This document shows positions 34,575 to 43,982 of a stretch of DNA of 64,000 bases, one piece after another. Under the pieces are notes generated by a model. It saw only the letters and a list, made by a program, of their open reading frames with translations, was not told the origin of the DNA and ran no database searches. The DNA comes from Microvirga arvi (GTDB lineage Bacteria; Pseudomonadota; Alphaproteobacteria; Rhizobiales; Beijerinckiaceae). How positions within the stretch are numbered: the first letter of the stretch is position 1; the number at the start of each line of letters is the position of its first letter. Where the stretch lies: assembly GCF_016892765.1 (NCBI RefSeq), contig NZ_JAFEMD010000017.1, forward strand, positions 54,819-118,818, given 5' to 3'. A program made the position numbers and the translations under genes.

Positions 34575-35816
34575 ATGCTGACTGTACGCGACCGGAAGAC
34601 GAATGAGGCGCAGGCGTTGCGCGCCAGCACGCAGGTCGGATCACTCCTCGCCGGCTTTGTCGTGGTCTGCGTCGTGGTAGCCGCGGTCAACCTGCGCCCT
34701 GCCCTAACCTCCACCGCGACCATGGTGGCCGAAATCCAGACGAGCCTGGGCCTCAGCGGCGTGTGGATCGGCGTTCTGACCACCATGCCTGTGCTCTGCT
34801 TCGGCGCGTTCGGGCCGCTCGCTCCCTTCCTGTCCGCCAAGCTGGGCCTCGAACGGGCCATCGCGGTTCTTCTCATGGGTCTTGCGGCGGGGCTTGCCCT
34901 CCGCGCCCTTCCGATGAGTCTCGCGCTGTTCACCGGCACCCTCGTTGCAGGAGCGGCCATCGGCATGGCAGGAGTGCTTCTGCCGGTGGTGATCCGCCGC
35001 CGCTTTCCCACGCGGCTCGGCCCGATGACGGGCCTATACACGATGATCCTGAGTGTCGGTGGGGCCAGTGCCGCGGGACTGACGCCCATTCTCGAACAGG
35101 CGTGGCGCTCCTGGACGCTCGCCCTTGCGAGTTGGAGTGCCCTCGCCTTCGCCGGCAGCATCATGTGGGCCACCCTTGCTTCAGTCGAGACTCCCTCCGC
35201 AGGCACAGCACGCCTGCCACGCTTCTCTCTTCTGATGCGCGACCGCTTGGCCTGGTCGGTCACGGCCTTCATGGGACTTCAAGCAGGTCTGGCGTTCATC
35301 GTTCTCGGCTGGCTGCCGACGCTGCTGCGCGACCGCGGGCTCGACGTGCTGGATGCGGGCGTCGTTACCTCCCTCTCGATCCTGTCGCAGACCGGGACCG
35401 CGCTGCTGGTGCCCTCGCTCGCGACACGGCGGGTATCACCGCGATTGCTGATCCTGGTGGTTCTGTTTGCCACCTGCACAGGCTTTCTCGGCCTGATCTA
35501 TGCACCCCTCACGACGCGCCTCATGTGGGCGCTCGTCCTTGGCCTCGGCCAAGGCGGCCTGTTCGGCCTTGCACTTCTTTTCGTTTCGCTGCGCTCTCCG
35601 ACACCTGAAGTGACGGCGATGCTGTCCGGAATGTCCCAAAGCTTCGGTTATCTCGGCGCGTCTCTATGCCCCTTTGCCGTCAGCGTGTTGCGCAGCAGCA
35701 ACGACCCTTTCCTCGGGCCCGCCATAATGGTGGTCTCGATCACGGTGGGCTGCATCTGGTCCGGCCTCCGGGCGGCGGCTCCCGCATATGTGCTTCCCCA
35801 TCTCAGGGAGGGCTGA
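34575..35816 (+). CDS. MFS transporter of the CynX/NimT (cyanate) group
   Basis: A 413-residue protein with twelve predicted spans. The first span carries VVAAVNLRPALTS and is followed by GVWIGVLTTMPVLCFGAFGPLAP, patterns of the CynX/NimT group that moves cyanate and 2-nitroimidazole. ATG at 34575 follows GGAAGGACAGGG. It ends the operon and converges with the hydantoinase gene, 14 bases away. It could export a toxic product such as cyanate or import a second substrate; direction cannot be read from sequence. Confidence 0.85.
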   Translation: MLTVRDRKTNEAQALRASTQVGSLLAGFVVVCVVVAAVNLRPALTSTATMVAEIQTSLGLSGVWIGVLTTMPVLCFGAFGPLAPFLSAKLGLERAIAVLLMGLAAGLALRALPMSLALFTGTLVAGAAIGMAGVLLPVVIRRRFPTRLGPMTGLYTMILSVGGASAAGLTPILEQAWRSWTLALASWSALAFAGSIMWATLASVETPSAGTARLPRFSLLMRDRLAWSVTAFMGLQAGLAFIVLGWLPTLLRDRGLDVLDAGVVTSLSILSQTGTALLVPSLATRRVSPRLLILVVLFATCTGFLGLIYAPLTTRLMWALVLGLGQGGLFGLALLFVSLRSPTPEVTAMLSGMSQSFGYLGASLCPFAVSVLRSSNDPFLGPAIMVVSITVGCIWSGLRAAAPAYVLPHLREG

Positions 35817-35830
35817 CGGAGGTGCCGCTT

Positions 35831-37249
35831 TCAGGTGTGGGCGGGTGCTGCATAGGCCGACACGTCCCTGGCCAGGATGCGACCAGCTCCCTTGGCGCCG
35901 ACGATACGTCCGCCCTCGGCCACGACCTGACCGCGCAGCAGCGTCGTCACTGGCCAACCAGTGACCTCGAACCCTTCCCAGGGCGTATAGTCGGCTCCAT
36001 GGTGGAGGATCTCCTGGCGAATGACCTCACGGCGGTTCGGGTCCCAGAGCACGATGTCTGCGTCGAAGCCGACGCCGATGGAGCCTTTGCGCGGATAGAG
36101 GCCATAGATCTTAGCGTGGTTGGTCGCAGTCAGTTCCACGAACCGGTTCAGGGAGATCCGCCCCTTGGAGACGCCCTCCGAGAAAAGTATGGGCAGACGT
36201 GTCTCGACGCCGGGAATGCCATTCGGCACCCAGCGGAAGGAAGTCTTGCCGTTCGGGTGGAGCTTTCCGGACGGACTGTCGTAGCGGAACGGGCAATGGT
36301 CTGACGAAAACGTCTGGAACACACCGCTGCGCAGCCCCTCCCAGATGGCCGCCTGACTCTCGGTATCCCGCGGCGGAGGCGAGCAGACGTATTTCGCGCC
36401 GCTCATGTCCATGTTCGGACCTTGCAGGTCCTCTGCGGTAAGCGTGATGTATTGCGGGCAGGTCTCGGCATAGACCTTGAGACCACGGGACTGCGCCCAG
36501 CGGATCTGCTCCATGGCCTCGCGGCCCGACACATGCACGATCATAATCGGCACGTCGACAAGTTCCGCATGGCTGATCGCCCGGTGCGTGGCTTCGCGCT
36601 CCACGCTCTCGGGGCGAGAAACCGCATGATAATAAGGGGCGGTCCGGCCCTCGCGTTCGAGACGCTCGGTCATGTAGCGGATGGCATCATATCCTTCCGC
36701 ATGAACCATCACGAGGGCGCGCTCCCGACGCGCCACCTCGAACACATCGAGAAGCTCGCGGTCCTTCAGCACGAGATCATCGTAGGTCATGAAGACCTTG
36801 AACGACGTGTAGCCATCCTTGAGCAGCGCGGGGAGCTCCTGACCCAGAACCTCAGGCGTCGGATCGGACACGATCAGGTGGAACGCCGTGTCGACATAGC
36901 ACTCGTTCTCGGCCTTCTGCCGATACTCCTCGACGCAGGCCCGCAAGGACGTGCCTCGCTGCTGCAGCGCGAAGGGAAGGATTGTGGTGTTGCCGCCGGC
37001 CGCAGCGGAGGCCGTGGCGGAGGCGAAATCGTCCGCCATCACCACTCCGGGACCGGAGGGCTGTGCAATGTGAACATGGCTGTCGATGCCGCCAGGGAGC
37101 ACGAGAAGCCCAGCGGCGTTGATCTCGCGCCGGGCGCGTAGGTTCTCACCCAACGCGACGATGCGCTCGCCCCTGACGCCAACGTCACAGCGGAACGTGT
37201 CGGAGGCGGTGACAACGGTGCCACCCCGGATCGCGAGATCGAACTCCAT
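35831..37249 (-). CDS. Dihydropyrimidinase/hydantoinase
   Basis: A 472-residue cyclic amidase with all ligands of the binuclear site: HVH (58, 60), the carboxylated Lys151 in TSFKVFM, His183 in MVHAEG, His239 in IVHVSG and Asp317 in SSDHCPF. Such enzymes open dihydropyrimidines, hydantoins or allantoin. Allantoinase is a close relative, so allantoin is a possible substrate given the ureidoglycolate lyase two genes upstream. AGGAGG precedes the ATG. It is the last gene of the operon that begins at 41299. Confidence 0.92.
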   Translation of the reverse strand: MEFDLAIRGGTVVTASDTFRCDVGVRGERIVALGENLRARREINAAGLLVLPGGIDSHVHIAQPSGPGVVMADDFASATASAAAGGNTTILPFALQQRGTSLRACVEEYRQKAENECYVDTAFHLIVSDPTPEVLGQELPALLKDGYTSFKVFMTYDDLVLKDRELLDVFEVARRERALVMVHAEGYDAIRYMTERLEREGRTAPYYHAVSRPESVEREATHRAISHAELVDVPIMIVHVSGREAMEQIRWAQSRGLKVYAETCPQYITLTAEDLQGPNMDMSGAKYVCSPPPRDTESQAAIWEGLRSGVFQTFSSDHCPFRYDSPSGKLHPNGKTSFRWVPNGIPGVETRLPILFSEGVSKGRISLNRFVELTATNHAKIYGLYPRKGSIGVGFDADIVLWDPNRREVIRQEILHHGADYTPWEGFEVTGWPVTTLLRGQVVAEGGRIVGAKGAGRILARDVSAYAAPAHT

Positions 37250-37260
37250 CTTCGTCCTCC

Positions 37261-38475
37261 TCAGGCAAGCGCTCGGTCGAGGCTTCCGATCAGCCGGTCG
37301 ACCTCCTCGGGTGTATTGTAGTGCACCATGGAGACACGCACCACGCCATTGCCGTCAGCAAGGCCCAAATGCTCAATCAAACGTCGGGAGTGGAAGTCGC
37401 CGAAGCGGATGCCGATCCGGTCGGCCTCGGTCGAGCGCACGATCTCGGCCGAGTCGCGTCCGTCAACCTTGAAGGCGATAGTCGGCACGCGACGATCCGT
37501 TGCGCTGTCGCGGCGCCCGATGATGCGCACATCGTTGCGGTCCCTCAGATAGCTGAGGAGCTTTTCTCCCAAGAGCGTCTCGTGCGCCGCGATCTTGTCG
37601 AAGGCACGGCCGATGGCGGCGCGGTCCCCGGTGACGCCACCGAGGGCATCAATGTAGTCCACGATGCCAGCCGAGCCCCAAGCGAGCTCATAGTTGGTGT
37701 TGCCTGGCTCAAGCTTCATCGGCACCTTATCGCGACCATAGAAGTAGTGATAGAGCCCATCGAGCTCGATCAGCTTCTCGTACTTGCCGTACATCACGGC
37801 GAAGTGCGGACCGTAGGTTTTGTAGAAGCTGAAGATATAATAGTCGACGTCGAGATCGCTCACGTCTACGGCCCGGTGAGGAGCATAGGCGACGGCGTCG
37901 ACGACGATTTCTGCACCTCGCTCATGCACGCGGCGCGCGATCTCCTTGACCGGGTTGATGGTGCCCAGGATGTTTGAGGCGTGCGTCACCGCCACGAGCC
38001 GGGTCCGCTCGGTCATCAGGCGGTCGAGGTCATCCAGGTCGATCTCGTAGCTGTCGCGATCAATCGACCACTCCTTGATAACGATGCCGCGCTTCTCCAG
38101 GGAGCGCCACGGGCCAATATTCGACTCATGGTCAAAATTCGTGACGACGATCTCGTCACCGGGCTTGAGTCGGCTTTCCATGGCACGGGATAGGAACTGG
38201 GCGAGGACGGTGGTGGAGGGTCCCAAAACGATCTCCTCCGGCCGTCCTGCGCCGAGCAGCCGCGCGATCTTGGCGCGAGCCTCCATCAGTCGGCTTGTGG
38301 CCCGTTGCGAGTGCTCGTAGCTGGCGCCGGTCTGCACACTCGTGGTCAGGAGATAATCCGAAATTCGCTCAGCGACATTGCGCAGGACCAGGGAGCCTCC
38401 CGCATTATCAAAATAGGCGAACCCGTCCGCCAGAGCGGGAAACTGAGAGCGAACGAAGCCGAGATCGAGAGACAT
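37261..38475 (-). CDS. Class V aminotransferase-fold PLP enzyme (cysteine-desulfurase-like)
   Basis: A 404-residue PLP enzyme: Lys219 in SFYKTYGPH forms the Schiff base, Asp193 in IVVDAVAYAPH contacts the ring, and FDNAGGS opens the fold. The loop that holds the catalytic Cys of SufS-type desulfurases (consensus RxGxxC) reads RFGDFHSRR, without Cys, so desulfurase activity is doubtful. (S)-ureidoglycine-glyoxylate aminotransferase (PucG) belongs to the same fold, and the neighbouring ureidoglycolate lyase and hydantoinase make a ureide transaminase or lyase attractive. Start at 38475 (MSLDLGFVRSQFP) fits the family. Confidence 0.82.
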   Translation of the reverse strand: MSLDLGFVRSQFPALADGFAYFDNAGGSLVLRNVAERISDYLLTTSVQTGASYEHSQRATSRLMEARAKIARLLGAGRPEEIVLGPSTTVLAQFLSRAMESRLKPGDEIVVTNFDHESNIGPWRSLEKRGIVIKEWSIDRDSYEIDLDDLDRLMTERTRLVAVTHASNILGTINPVKEIARRVHERGAEIVVDAVAYAPHRAVDVSDLDVDYYIFSFYKTYGPHFAVMYGKYEKLIELDGLYHYFYGRDKVPMKLEPGNTNYELAWGSAGIVDYIDALGGVTGDRAAIGRAFDKIAAHETLLGEKLLSYLRDRNDVRIIGRRDSATDRRVPTIAFKVDGRDSAEIVRSTEADRIGIRFGDFHSRRLIEHLGLADGNGVVRVSMVHYNTPEEVDRLIGSLDRALA

Positions 38476-38483
38476 GGATACAC

Positions 38484-39002
38484 CTATTCTGCGGGAGGTT
38501 GGGACGTGCCGACGACGAGCGGCTCGTGAAGGTGATGGAGAATGCAATCCCCGGAGGAGCCGCTTTCCCACATGAACATGAGAAAATCGCCGTCGGGGCC
38601 GATCGCCGCAATCGGAGCGTGCCAGAGGTTGCGGGCGTAGTTGACGCCCTCGCCCCGATGGCCGACGAACGCTTCGGCACGGTCGAGATCCGGCAGCCCC
38701 GCCCGGTCCTGCGGCGCGACGACAATCAGGAAGCACTCAGCCGACAGGGCCATGAACGCCTGCGATGACAGAGGATGCCGTTCGAAGGTCACGAGCCGCA
38801 TCGGCAGCGGCCCACCGCGGGCCCGGTAAACCGCAAGCACGGGCTCGCCATCGGGTGATGTGTGATCGAAGCGGGTGTCGGTGTCGAAGCGCAGCGCCCG
38901 CCCATCATTAACCAGGCGGCTGCGGTTCGGGTCGAAGAACAGCACCTCGCCGAACGGGCTGAAGGCTGACGGCGTCAAGCGTTTGGGGAACAGGGTCTGC
39001 AC
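38484..39002 (-). CDS. allA: Ureidoglycolate lyase
   Basis: A 172-residue cupin-fold enzyme: LTPSAFSPFGEVLF at the N-terminus, then MRLVTFERHPLSSQAFMAL, FLIVVAPQD and GVNYARNLWHAPIAAI, blocks characteristic of the AllA family. It splits ureidoglycolate to glyoxylate and urea at the end of allantoin breakdown. The start is a GTG at 39002. It lies 8 bases before the PLP-enzyme gene and 12 bases after the ATPase gene. This is the clearest pointer that the operon handles ureides. Confidence 0.85.
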   Translation of the reverse strand: MQTLFPKRLTPSAFSPFGEVLFFDPNRSRLVNDGRALRFDTDTRFDHTSPDGEPVLAVYRARGGPLPMRLVTFERHPLSSQAFMALSAECFLIVVAPQDRAGLPDLDRAEAFVGHRGEGVNYARNLWHAPIAAIGPDGDFLMFMWESGSSGDCILHHLHEPLVVGTSQPPAE

Positions 39003-39014
39003 GGATTCGTAAGC

Positions 39015-39749
39015 CTAGTGGGACAGGACGGCCTGAAGGAAGCTTCTGAGGCGCGGGTCACGCGGCGTGTTGAAGATTTCGTCGGGAGGCCCCTCCTCAA
39101 CGATGCGTCCGCCGTCCATGAACACCACACGGTCGGCGACTTTGCGGGCGAACCCCATCTCGTGTGTCACGACGACCATGGTGACGCCGGTCTTGGCAAG
39201 TTGCTGCATGACATCCAGGACCTCGCCCACCATCTCCGGATCCAGCGCGGAGGTCGGCTCGTCGAAGAGCAGCACCTTCGGCTCCATGGCAAGCGCCCTC
39301 GCAATTCCGACACGCTGCTGCTGCCCGCCAGAGAGCTGCGCGGGGTATTTCGCCGCCTGATCCGCGAGCCCGACGCGGGCCAGAAGCCGCTCGGCGCGCT
39401 CCTCCGCTGCCACCCAGGACAGGCCGCGCACGCGGACGGGACCAAGCGCAACGTTGCGGAGCACGGTCATATGCGGAAAGAGGTTGAAGCTCTGGAACAC
39501 CATGCCCACCTCGGTCAGCACGGCGCGCTTTCGGCCGCGGCCGACTTCCATCCCGTCAACGATGATCGTGCCGCCGTTGTGCTCCTCGAGTTGGTTGATG
39601 CAGCGGATCAGAGTGGACTTACCCGAGCCGGACGGACCGATGATGACGACGATCTCCCCCTCTCTTACGCTAAGATCGATGCTGTGCAGCGCCTGAAAAA
39701 GTCCGAACGACTTGGCGACATTCTTCATCTCGATAATCGGGCGCGTCAT
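39015..39749 (-). CDS. Polar amino-acid-type ABC importer ATPase
   Basis: A 244-residue ATPase of the GlnQ/HisP group: Walker [23 protein letters not shown]-loop, signature LSGGQQQR, Walker [15 protein letters not shown] and H-loop VVTHEMGFA. The start [10 protein letters not shown] at 39749 overlaps the permease stop by 4 bases. Works as a homodimer on the permease encoded by the preceding gene. Confidence 0.94.
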   Translation of the reverse strand: MTRPIIEMKNVAKSFGLFQALHSIDLSVREGEIVVIIGPSGSGKSTLIRCINQLEEHNGGTIIVDGMEVGRGRKRAVLTEVGMVFQSFNLFPHMTVLRNVALGPVRVRGLSWVAAEERAERLLARVGLADQAAKYPAQLSGGQQQRVGIARALAMEPKVLLFDEPTSALDPEMVGEVLDVMQQLAKTGVTMVVVTHEMGFARKVADRVVFMDGGRIVEEGPPDEIFNTPRDPRLRSFLQAVLSH

Positions 39750-40447
39750 CGTCCCCTCACCGCAAGTCGTTTTTCGAAGACCCCGACAAGGCGAACGAGC
39801 GGCATCAGGATCAGGATGTAGATAATGGCCGCGCTGATGAGTGGGGTCGGATTCGCCGCCAGCGCCTGCGCCTGCGTCGCCTGCTTGAGCAGGTCCGGCA
39901 TCGCCACTACGGACGCAAGAGCGGTATCCTTCATCACGTTGATGGAATTCGACGTGATCGGTGGAATGACGATCCGCAGCGCCTGCGGCAGTACCACGTC
40001 GCTCATGAGTCTCCAAGGGCTCAGGCCCAGGGCGTGAGCAGCCTCGAACTGGCCCTTCGGCACAGCCTCGATTCCGGCACGGAAGATCTCGGCGGAATAG
40101 GCGGCGGAGACAAGGCTCAGTGCCGATGCGGCCGCTCCGAAGGAGGAAAGCCGCAGCCCGACAAAGGGCAACGCGTAGTAGATGACGACGAGCAAGACCA
40201 GAATTGGGATAGAGCGGAAGACATCGATATAGGCGACGGCCACCTGCCGCAGGGGGGTCTTGGCGTAGAGCCGGACTAGGGCGAGAACCAGCCCGCCGAT
40301 AAAGCCCAGGACGATGGCTGTGACTCCCAGAGTCAGCGTGGTGGTCAGGCCTGACAGGAGCAGGGGGAGAGTTTGGACGAAAACCTTCCAGTTCAGGAAG
40401 GTGTCGAAGATGGACATGACGGACAGCGCCTCGGCATTCGTGACCAT
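39746..40447 (-). CDS. Polar amino-acid-type ABC permease
   Basis: A 233-residue permease of the HisM/GlnP group with five spans, the [17 protein letters not shown] start and the EAA loop [23 protein letters not shown]. Only one permease gene is present, so the channel is probably a homodimer. [11 protein letters not shown] at residue 11 is an alternative start. It follows the binding-protein gene by 48 bases. Confidence 0.92.
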   Translation of the reverse strand: MVTNAEALSVMSIFDTFLNWKVFVQTLPLLLSGLTTTLTLGVTAIVLGFIGGLVLALVRLYAKTPLRQVAVAYIDVFRSIPILVLLVVIYYALPFVGLRLSSFGAAASALSLVSAAYSAEIFRAGIEAVPKGQFEAAHALGLSPWRLMSDVVLPQALRIVIPPITSNSINVMKDTALASVVAMPDLLKQATQAQALAANPTPLISAAIIYILILMPLVRLVGVFEKRLAVRGR

Positions 40448-40495
40448 GCCGAGCGCCTGGAACGCAAGTGCCAGACGCTCGGGCAGAGTTGCTCA

Positions 40496-41299
40496 TCAGA
40501 GCTTGGGCATCTCCATGACCTTAACGGTCGTCGAATTCGGCTCCGCCTTGGCGCCGAACCACTTCTCGTGAATCTTCGCCAGGGTCCCGTCCTGCTTCAT
40601 CTTCGAGATCTCGGCATTGACCTTTTCCGCCAACGGGCTGTTTTTCGCAAACATCATCGAATACTGCTCGCCAGTCGGGATGCGCTCCACCACCTGATAC
40701 ATCGGCTTGTCCTTGATGTAGTACTGGACGGCCGGGATGTCGCTGATGTAGCCATCGATGCGGCCCGCAGCGAGGTCGAGCATCGCCGGCGCCAAACCTT
40801 CGTAGCGGCGGATGTCGGAGAACTTGTATTTTTGTTGGTTCTGCGTCGACCACATATCACCGGTCGAGCCTGTGTCGACCGCGGCCACCTTGCCTGCCAT
40901 GCTCTCCAGGTTCTTGACGCCCGCGTTAGCCCGCACCGCCAGCGACTGGTCGCTATCATAGTAAGGCTGGGCGAAGGACACCGACTCCAGGCGCTTCTTC
41001 GTGATGGTGATCGACGACACGGCGGCATCGACCTGACCTGACTGCACGGCAGCAAACAGCCCGTTGAACGGAATGTTCACAAAGGACACGTTCATGTTCA
41101 GGCGCTTGCCGACTTCCTTGGCGAGGTCGATCTCAAAGCCGACGATCTCGCCCTTTTCGTCCTGGAACTCCCAAGGAACGTTACCGACATTCGCTCCGAC
41201 CTTCATGTCGGCGGCGGAGGCCGTGACCCCAGCCGACAGAGCCATCAGAGCGGTTAAGGTTGCGGCGAATGCGCCGCGTCGGATGAATTTCGCTGACAT
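40496..41299 (-). CDS. Periplasmic binding protein, family 3 (polar amino-acid type)
   Basis: A 267-residue secreted protein: signal peptide at 1-30 ending TASAAD, then [34 protein letters not shown] and [18 protein letters not shown], typical of the family. The usual Arg for an alpha-carboxylate appears in the KKRLESV segment. First gene of the minus-strand operon; it faces the FadR-type regulator at 41566. Ligand could be an amino acid or a small ureide such as allantoate; the operon's enzymes support the second idea. Confidence 0.92.
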   Translation of the reverse strand: MSAKFIRRGAFAATLTALMALSAGVTASAADMKVGANVGNVPWEFQDEKGEIVGFEIDLAKEVGKRLNMNVSFVNIPFNGLFAAVQSGQVDAAVSSITITKKRLESVSFAQPYYDSDQSLAVRANAGVKNLESMAGKVAAVDTGSTGDMWSTQNQQKYKFSDIRRYEGLAPAMLDLAAGRIDGYISDIPAVQYYIKDKPMYQVVERIPTGEQYSMMFAKNSPLAEKVNAEISKMKQDGTLAKIHEKWFGAKAEPNSTTVKVMEMPKL

Positions 41300-41411
41300 C
41301 TAATCCTCCATCTTGCGCGCCGGATCCATCGCCGGCGATCGATTCTCTGCTGCCGTCTGGTAGCCGGCTCCTTGAAAGCATGCACAGGCCGGCTGTAGGT
41401 TATATTGGCCA

Positions 41412-41437
41412 AACTGGTCTTACCAATCTGACCAGTT
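41412..41437. promoter_or_regulatory. FadR-type operator within a larger inverted repeat
   Basis: TGGTCTTACCA (41415-41425) matches the TNGTNNNACNA consensus of FadR-type GntR regulators. It lies inside a larger repeat with exact 8-base arms AACTGGTC (41412-41419) and GACCAGTT (41430-41437); a TTGGCCAA palindrome sits just before it. The site is centred between the binding-protein gene (start 41299) and the FadR-type regulator (start 41566). Confidence 0.75.
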
Positions 41438-41565
41438 GATCGTGCAGACATCTTGGAGCATGGTCAAGGCAAATCGTGCAGTTTGGGGTAGTTCAAGCCA
41501 ATGGGCCACAGAAGCGCGACCTGATACGTTATGAGCTTTCGACGTGTGGATAGGTGGGACAGCAG

Positions 41566-42273
41566 ATGACAGGCGATCCAGTGAACCTGCCAGGATTGGA
41601 ACTCGCCGACCGCACCCCTGTGCCGCGCGGCATCGTCGAGCATATCCAGCGCCTGATCCTGAAGGGTGGCCTCAAGGCCGGCCAGCGTCTTCCTTCCCAG
41701 CGAGAACTGGCGGAGCAACTCGGGGTCAGCCGGCCGTCGGTGCGTGAAGCGCTGACCGTGCTCGAGACCATGGGTCTCCTTACGGTGCGGGCAGGCAGCG
41801 GGGTGTTCGTTGCAAAAACCAATGCACGCCGGCCGCTCTGGCGCTACTCTGACCGATGCACGCCCGCCGATGTCTACGAGGCGCGCCTGGGACTGGAGGG
41901 TTACGCCGCCAGGCTCGCAGCCGCTCGCATCGACGAGCCCGCCAAGGAGCGCCTGAGACGCTGCACCGACGCCATGCACGAGGCGCTGAGGGCGGGCGAC
42001 GTGATCAGCCTCGCCGTCAAGGACACGGAATTCCACGATCTCATCTTCGAGCTGTCCGGGAACCCTGTTCTTGCCGCTATGTATCGACCAGTCCGCGAGA
42101 TGCTGGTCGAGAGCCAGCGGCTGCCCATGGCGCAGCTCGATCGCCTGAGTGAAACTGTGCGGGAGCATGAGGCCATTCTGAAGGGCATCACCAGCCAGGA
42201 CCCCGACATGGCCGAAGACGCCATGCAAGGCCATATCCGCTCGGCGGCGGGCCGGTACGGCATCTCGCTCTGA
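41566..42273 (+). CDS. GntR-family regulator, FadR/FCD subfamily
   Basis: A 235-residue regulator: winged helix at about 15-80 (RELAEQLGVSRPSVREALTVLETMGLL, then RAGSGVFV) and an FCD domain (DVYEARLGLEGYAARLAAAR, HDLIFELSGNPVLAAMY, EHEAILKGITSQD). ATG at 41566 with AGGTGGGA upstream is preferred to the GTG 12 bases before. It is divergent from the ABC-ureide operon, with the consensus operator between, so it almost certainly controls that operon and itself. Confidence 0.92.
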   Translation: MTGDPVNLPGLELADRTPVPRGIVEHIQRLILKGGLKAGQRLPSQRELAEQLGVSRPSVREALTVLETMGLLTVRAGSGVFVAKTNARRPLWRYSDRCTPADVYEARLGLEGYAARLAAARIDEPAKERLRRCTDAMHEALRAGDVISLAVKDTEFHDLIFELSGNPVLAAMYRPVREMLVESQRLPMAQLDRLSETVREHEAILKGITSQDPDMAEDAMQGHIRSAAGRYGISL

Positions 42274-42507
42274 GGAGTGCGCCGTCGTCGGCGTCGGAAG
42301 CGACCTTATCCTCGGCCCTAGCGCCCGTGACTGCACGGGTTAGCATCGAGTTTCTCAGGTGCTCACAAGGCGGTTTCAGTCGCTATGCCCGATGCAGCGG
42401 CCCAACCACTGACAATTCCGCCCGTTGTGATCAGGTGAATCATTGCCTTCGGCCCAGGAGCATGCTCCCGAAGGTCGCCTTCGGGTCAACAGCAAAGGGT
42501 CGCGACG

Positions 42508-43546
42508 TTGAACGCCGAAATGCTGGAATGGGCGGGCGGGGCAGAGACATCGAAAAACTTGCACGGCAATGGATCGATCGCCTGGGTCTGCGTCGCCTTC
42601 GAGACGGACGAGGATTCGCCCTATCATGAGAAGCGTCGGGACACAGATCTTCTACAGCCGGTACATCAAGACGATAATCTTCACTGTCGGCAAACGGCGC
42701 GTCTCAGAAATCACTGGCACGGATCTTCGACGCTGGCACAAGAACTGGACGGCCGCCCACGGCGAGCGCAGCGCCTATGCCTGCATCCAGACATTCCGCA
42801 GCGTGATCAGCTACGGGTGCGAGCTGGATGATGACTGCCTGAAACTGGCCCAGGTGTTGGAGCGAATGGAGTTCAAATCGCCCAAGCCCCGTAAGAAGCG
42901 GCCGACCTATGACCAGATCATCGCCTTCCGCGAAGCTGCCCATGAGGCCGGGCGCCCTTCCCTTGCTCTTGCTGTGACCCTCCAGTTCGATCTGGGGCTC
43001 CGTCAGAAGGACGTCATCGGGGAATGGGTTAAGCCCTCCCCTGACGCTCGCGAGAAGATCCAGGGGGCTATCACCGACGGAGCTTGGATCTGGGAATGGG
43101 GACTTACCTGGGGCCAGGTCGACAACGCCATGGTCATTAGGAAGCCGACCTCAAAGTCAAATGGGTCGGAGACGGCAGAGCACGATCTGAAGCTATATCC
43201 TGATCTGATTAACGAGCTCGCTAGCGTTCCGGCTGAGCGGCGGGTAGGCCCCGTCATCTTGGATGAGGGCTCAGGCAAACCCTGGAAGAAGTCCCACTTC
43301 AGCCGGACGTTCAGGAAGATCGCCCGCAAAGCAGGATGGCCGGACGACGTCTGGAACATGGACAGCCGCGCGGGAGCCGTCTCAGAGGCCTTTGAAGCCG
43401 GTGCACAGGCAGAAGATGTCATGAAAGCCGCCTCCCATACCCAACTCAGCACGACCATGCGATACAACCGAGGTAAGATCGTTCAGACCAGCCGAGTAGC
43501 TGAGCTGCGGGTCGTGAGGCGTAATAAAAGGACTGATGAAGCATGA
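42508..43546 (+). pseudogene. Phage-type tyrosine integrase with a frameshift
   Basis: The reading is split. Up to about 42630 one frame gives LNAEMLEWAGG ... AFETDEDSPYH; from there the next frame (+1) gives RSVGTQIFYSRYIKTI and runs to a stop at 43546. Joined, they form the usual core-binding and catalytic domains. Catalytic residues are present: Arg in FDLGLRQKDVIGE, the DSRAGAVSEA box (Asp in place of the usual His), the ASHTQLSTTMRY box with His and the Tyr nucleophile. The N-terminus before 42508 is not clear. The break means no intact integrase unless it is a sequencing error or the ribosome shifts. The stop overlaps the next gene by 4 bases. Confidence 0.8.
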
Positions 43547-43923
43547 CCGAAACGGCAAATGATCACACTCAGGTGCAAGCGATTGAGGACGCACTGCACA
43601 CTCTTCTCACCGCTATCGAAAAAGCAAAGGATCGTTTCCCTCCTGCTCCTGGAAAGTCGATGACGATGGCCGAAATTGTAGATCTCGGTTGGGAGGGGAA
43701 TGAGCTTAACAGCCTCCTTAGGGATCCGGTAGGGCGAGGCCTTCGCTCCTCAATCTCCGATCTTGGGCAGCACCTATTCCGGCTCTTGGGCAACACTGAA
43801 CGGATGCGCGTTGTGCTCGACCGGGTAGCTGGGCGCAACCCTGAAAACTTCTCTCACCGAGTCTCAATCATGGACCATTGTTGGGATGGTGTGGGCAGCG
43901 AGCATGATACGTGGCTCGCGTGA
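43543..43923 (+). CDS. Hypothetical protein translationally coupled to the integrase
   Basis: A 126-residue acidic to neutral soluble protein, mostly helical by appearance, with MTMAEIVDLGWEGNELNSLLRD in the middle and MDHCWDGVGSEHDTW at the end. No signal peptide or membrane span. Its ATG overlaps the integrase stop (ATGA at 43543), so it is probably carried with the integrase. I do not recognise a family; it could be an excisionase-like or accessory factor, but nothing in the sequence shows it. Confidence 0.7.
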   Translation: MTETANDHTQVQAIEDALHTLLTAIEKAKDRFPPAPGKSMTMAEIVDLGWEGNELNSLLRDPVGRGLRSSISDLGQHLFRLLGNTERMRVVLDRVAGRNPENFSHRVSIMDHCWDGVGSEHDTWLA

Positions 43924-43982
43924 CAGGAAACCGTTCTCGAACAGCTCTGGCAAAACCAAAAGCGGCGCCAAAGCGCCGCTGA

